DNA from: Pedobacter psychrotolerans
GTDB taxonomy: Bacteria; Bacteroidota; Bacteroidia; Sphingobacteriales; Sphingobacteriaceae
Reading direction: 5' to 3'
DNA: 64,000 nucleotides
NCBI RefSeq assembly: GCF_004340665.1
Contig: NZ_SLWO01000002.1
Coordinates: 367,587 to 431,586 of the forward strand
The position numbers and the translations under genes are program-made. Below, one piece after another: positions 63,458 to 64,000 of the stretch (the stretch's first letter is position 1; each line of letters begins with the position of its first letter). The notes under the pieces are model-generated. The model did no database searches. It saw only the letters and a program-made list of their open reading frames with translations, and was not told the origin of the DNA.

Positions 63458-64000
63458 TTATTTCTCTGTTGATAATGAATAAGGAAAATCAACTGGTTTA
63501 GATCCCCTCACTTTATTCGGAGTGGCTGTCATATTGAAATTCAATACCGCACCTTTTTGTAAGCCACTATGGCTGATCCAGTTTTTAGAATAAGGCTTGC
63601 CATTCATTTGGAGCGACTGCACATAACGGTTACTATCACTGTTTGCCGCAGCATTGATGGTAACTATTTTACCATTTTCCAATGTTAAAGTTACCTTTTT
63701 AAATAATGGAGCACCTAAAACATACTGATCAGTAGCAGGCGTTACCGGATAAAATCCCATCGCTGAGAAAACATACCATGCAGAAGTTTGTCCGTTATCC
63801 TCATCTCCGCAATAACCATCTGGTGTAGGCTTGTACATTCTGTTCATCGTTTCCCTTACCCAATATTGGGTTTTGTAAGGTGCACCACCGTAATTATATA
63901 AATAAATCATGTGCTGAATTGGCTGATTGCCATGCGCATACTGACCCATATTTGCAATCTGCATTTCACGAATTTCGTGAATCACACCACCATAAGCACT
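63458..64000 (-). CDS. GH92 alpha-mannosidase, C-terminal part (start beyond right edge)
   Basis: 181 residues are visible and the frame is open to the window edge, the first in-window codons reading SAYGGVIHEIREMQ. Canonical GH92 features: YAHGNQPIQHMIYLYNYGG, GYCGDEDNGQTSAWYVFSAM and GFYPVTPATDQYVLG. The DED residues correspond to the active-site acids. Unlike the divergent GH92 at 14745-17099 it keeps the typical SAWYVFSAMGFYPV text. It suggests another mannosidase locus to the right. Confidence 0.93.
   Translation of the reverse strand, partial: SAYGGVIHEIREMQIANMGQYAHGNQPIQHMIYLYNYGGAPYKTQYWVRETMNRMYKPTPDGYCGDEDNGQTSAWYVFSAMGFYPVTPATDQYVLGAPLFKKVTLTLENGKIVTINAAANSDSNRYVQSLQMNGKPYSKNWISHSGLQKGAVLNFNMTATPNKVRGSKPVDFPYSLSTEK

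Overview
The window looks like chromosome of a Bacteroidota bacterium, most likely Sphingobacteriaceae close to Pedobacter. Grounds: AT-rich DNA, three SusC/SusD pairs, three ECF sigma/FecR anti-sigma pairs, a TonB receptor/DUF4249 pair, Hc1-type histone, KduI/KduD, a TAnnTTTG-type promoter element and the many hairpin intergenic repeats usual in that family. The genus is inference; no rRNA is present. || LEFT (1-11.3 kb, all minus strand): a polysaccharide utilisation locus (PUL1) read as ECF sigma, FecR, SusC with STN domain, SusD, an unrecognised secreted protein with a deacetylase-like N-terminal half, a small histone H1-like gene, and a GH78 alpha-L-rhamnosidase cut by the window edge. 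|| 11.5-28.8 kb: an alpha-mannan locus (PUL2). A likely operon on the minus strand runs phosphomannose isomerase (with an N-terminal pseudokinase-like domain), sugar MFS transporter, SusC without STN, SusD, SusE-like lipoprotein, GH76 lipoprotein, GH92, a block of four 120-135 nt hairpin repeats, and a second GH76. A GntR/UTRA regulator is divergent from its head, with two near-identical palindromes in the shared promoter region; a second GntR-type regulator lies at its tail. The logic is endo-cleavage of an alpha-1,6-mannan backbone by GH76, side-chain trimming by GH92, import through SusCD and MFS, then mannose-6-phosphate to fructose-6-phosphate. || 29-36.8 kb (plus strand): PUL3, ECF sigma, FecR, STN-type SusC, SusD and a nucleotide pyrophosphatase/phosphodiesterase-type enzyme instead of a glycosidase. 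|| 37-45 kb: an MprF-like protein (minus), then a fourth TonB system on plus: ECF sigma, FecR, STN TonB receptor, DUF4249 lipoprotein. || 45-48 kb: an accessory-looking stretch with small secreted proteins, a decayed IS21-like end pair, a broken membrane gene, an XRE regulator with an eight-site operator-like array and a possible frameshift, intergenic repeats and tRNA-Ala(GGC). || 48-64 kb: mostly housekeeping or singleton genes: CAT-like acetyltransferase, HAD hydrolase, Crp/Fnr regulator, an orphan, beta carbonic anhydrase, KduD/KduI, M23 peptidase, YjbQ, YihY/BrkB, a five-PAS histidine kinase, alpha/beta hydrolase, LiaI/LiaF-like membrane protein, ribose-5-phosphate isomerase A, and a canonical GH92 cut by the right edge. 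|| Starts were moved to internal ATG codons where the longest frame used TTG/GTG or lacked a sensible signal peptide.
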